From positions 1-51,589 of the forward strand of contig CANDKY010000011.1 of assembly GCA_947385425.1 (NCBI GenBank): 51,589 bases of DNA, written 5' to 3'. The position numbers and the translations under genes are program-made. This document shows, piece by piece, positions 51,565 through 51,589 of this stretch. The DNA comes from an uncultured Lachnospiraceae bacterium. Its GTDB lineage: Bacteria; Bacillota; Clostridia; Lachnospirales; Lachnospiraceae. Position 1 is the stretch's first letter. The number at the start of each line of letters is the position of its first letter. The notes under the pieces are model-generated. The model made no database searches and was not told the DNA's origin. It saw only the letters and a list, made by a program, of their open reading frames with translations.

Positions 51565-51589
51565 CAATTATCCAAACTTTATGAAAATC

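Overview
The window looks like chromosome from an anaerobic, endospore-forming member of the Clostridia, most like the Lachnospiraceae. Reasons: an oxygen-sensitive class III ribonucleotide reductase pair (nrdD/nrdG), spore coat genes of the CotJC and CotF families, a GerA/SpoVAF-type germination protein, strong AGGAGG Shine-Dalgarno (SD) sites, and mid-range G+C. The family-level assignment is inferred from protein style, not from a marker gene. Almost every gene from 2 kb onward lies on the minus strand, so this is probably one replichore arm. The plus-strand exceptions are the recombinase at the left edge, an alpha/beta hydrolase and one short coiled-coil ORF.

Layout. 0-1.9 kb: the right end of an integrative element, with a large serine recombinase, abutting the 3' part of a broken spore-coat gene (cotJC). 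2-7 kb: VanY-type carboxypeptidase plus bactofilin, DegV, GerA/SpoVAF. 7-10.6 kb: dUTPase, nrdG, nrdD. 10.9-15.3 kb: aminotransferase, WYL regulator, HAD phosphatase, small membrane protein, RNase H. 15.7-22.8 kb: MutS-like ATPase, MBL hydrolase, then a nucleoside/purine salvage block (purine permease, MTA/SAH deaminase, cytidine deaminase, purine nucleoside phosphorylase) and an orphan RelB-type antitoxin. 22.9-27.6 kb: two paralogous GHKL histidine kinases around a flavodoxin-fold reductase and the hydrolase. 27.9-31.2 kb: the triose-phosphate block gap-pgk-tpiA. 31.6-33.8 kb: CotF-like pair, MntP, CBS protein, DJ-1/PfpI. 34-38.2 kb: GntR-regulated ABC transporter, zinc dehydrogenase, 3-methyladenine glycosylase. 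38.3-42.8 kb: repeat-rich accessory stretch with a lipoprotein MBL hydrolase, a MATE pump and a frameshifted gene. 43-45.4 kb: serC-serA. 45.5-51.6 kb: HAD phosphatase and L,D-transpeptidase, an AAA/PD-(D/E)XK relic, a subtilase-like membrane protein, and a small fragment of a nuclease/transposase-type protein.

The most unusual content is between the genes. (1) Five genes (nrdD, the aminotransferase, the purine permease, the RelB-like gene, the subtilase) carry the same kind of leader. A GGAAyTGGAA motif, a long hairpin of different sequence in each copy, and a second GGwACTGGAA motif run straight into the SD site. Four copies share GGAATAGGAGG; the aminotransferase copy has a weaker SD. This looks like a structured 5'-UTR family rich in GGA motifs. 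(2) Three copies plus a remnant of a four-helix structured element sit at the 3' ends of genes, supply the stop codon of the upstream gene, and show compensatory base changes. In two copies they end in an intrinsic terminator. (3) A large serine recombinase sits inside a sporulation gene, which raises the possibility of a developmentally excised element. Several MITE-like palindromes, two tandem arrays grown from the 3' ends of coding regions, and a roughly 110-bp-arm inverted repeat complete a landscape of unusually many small repeats.
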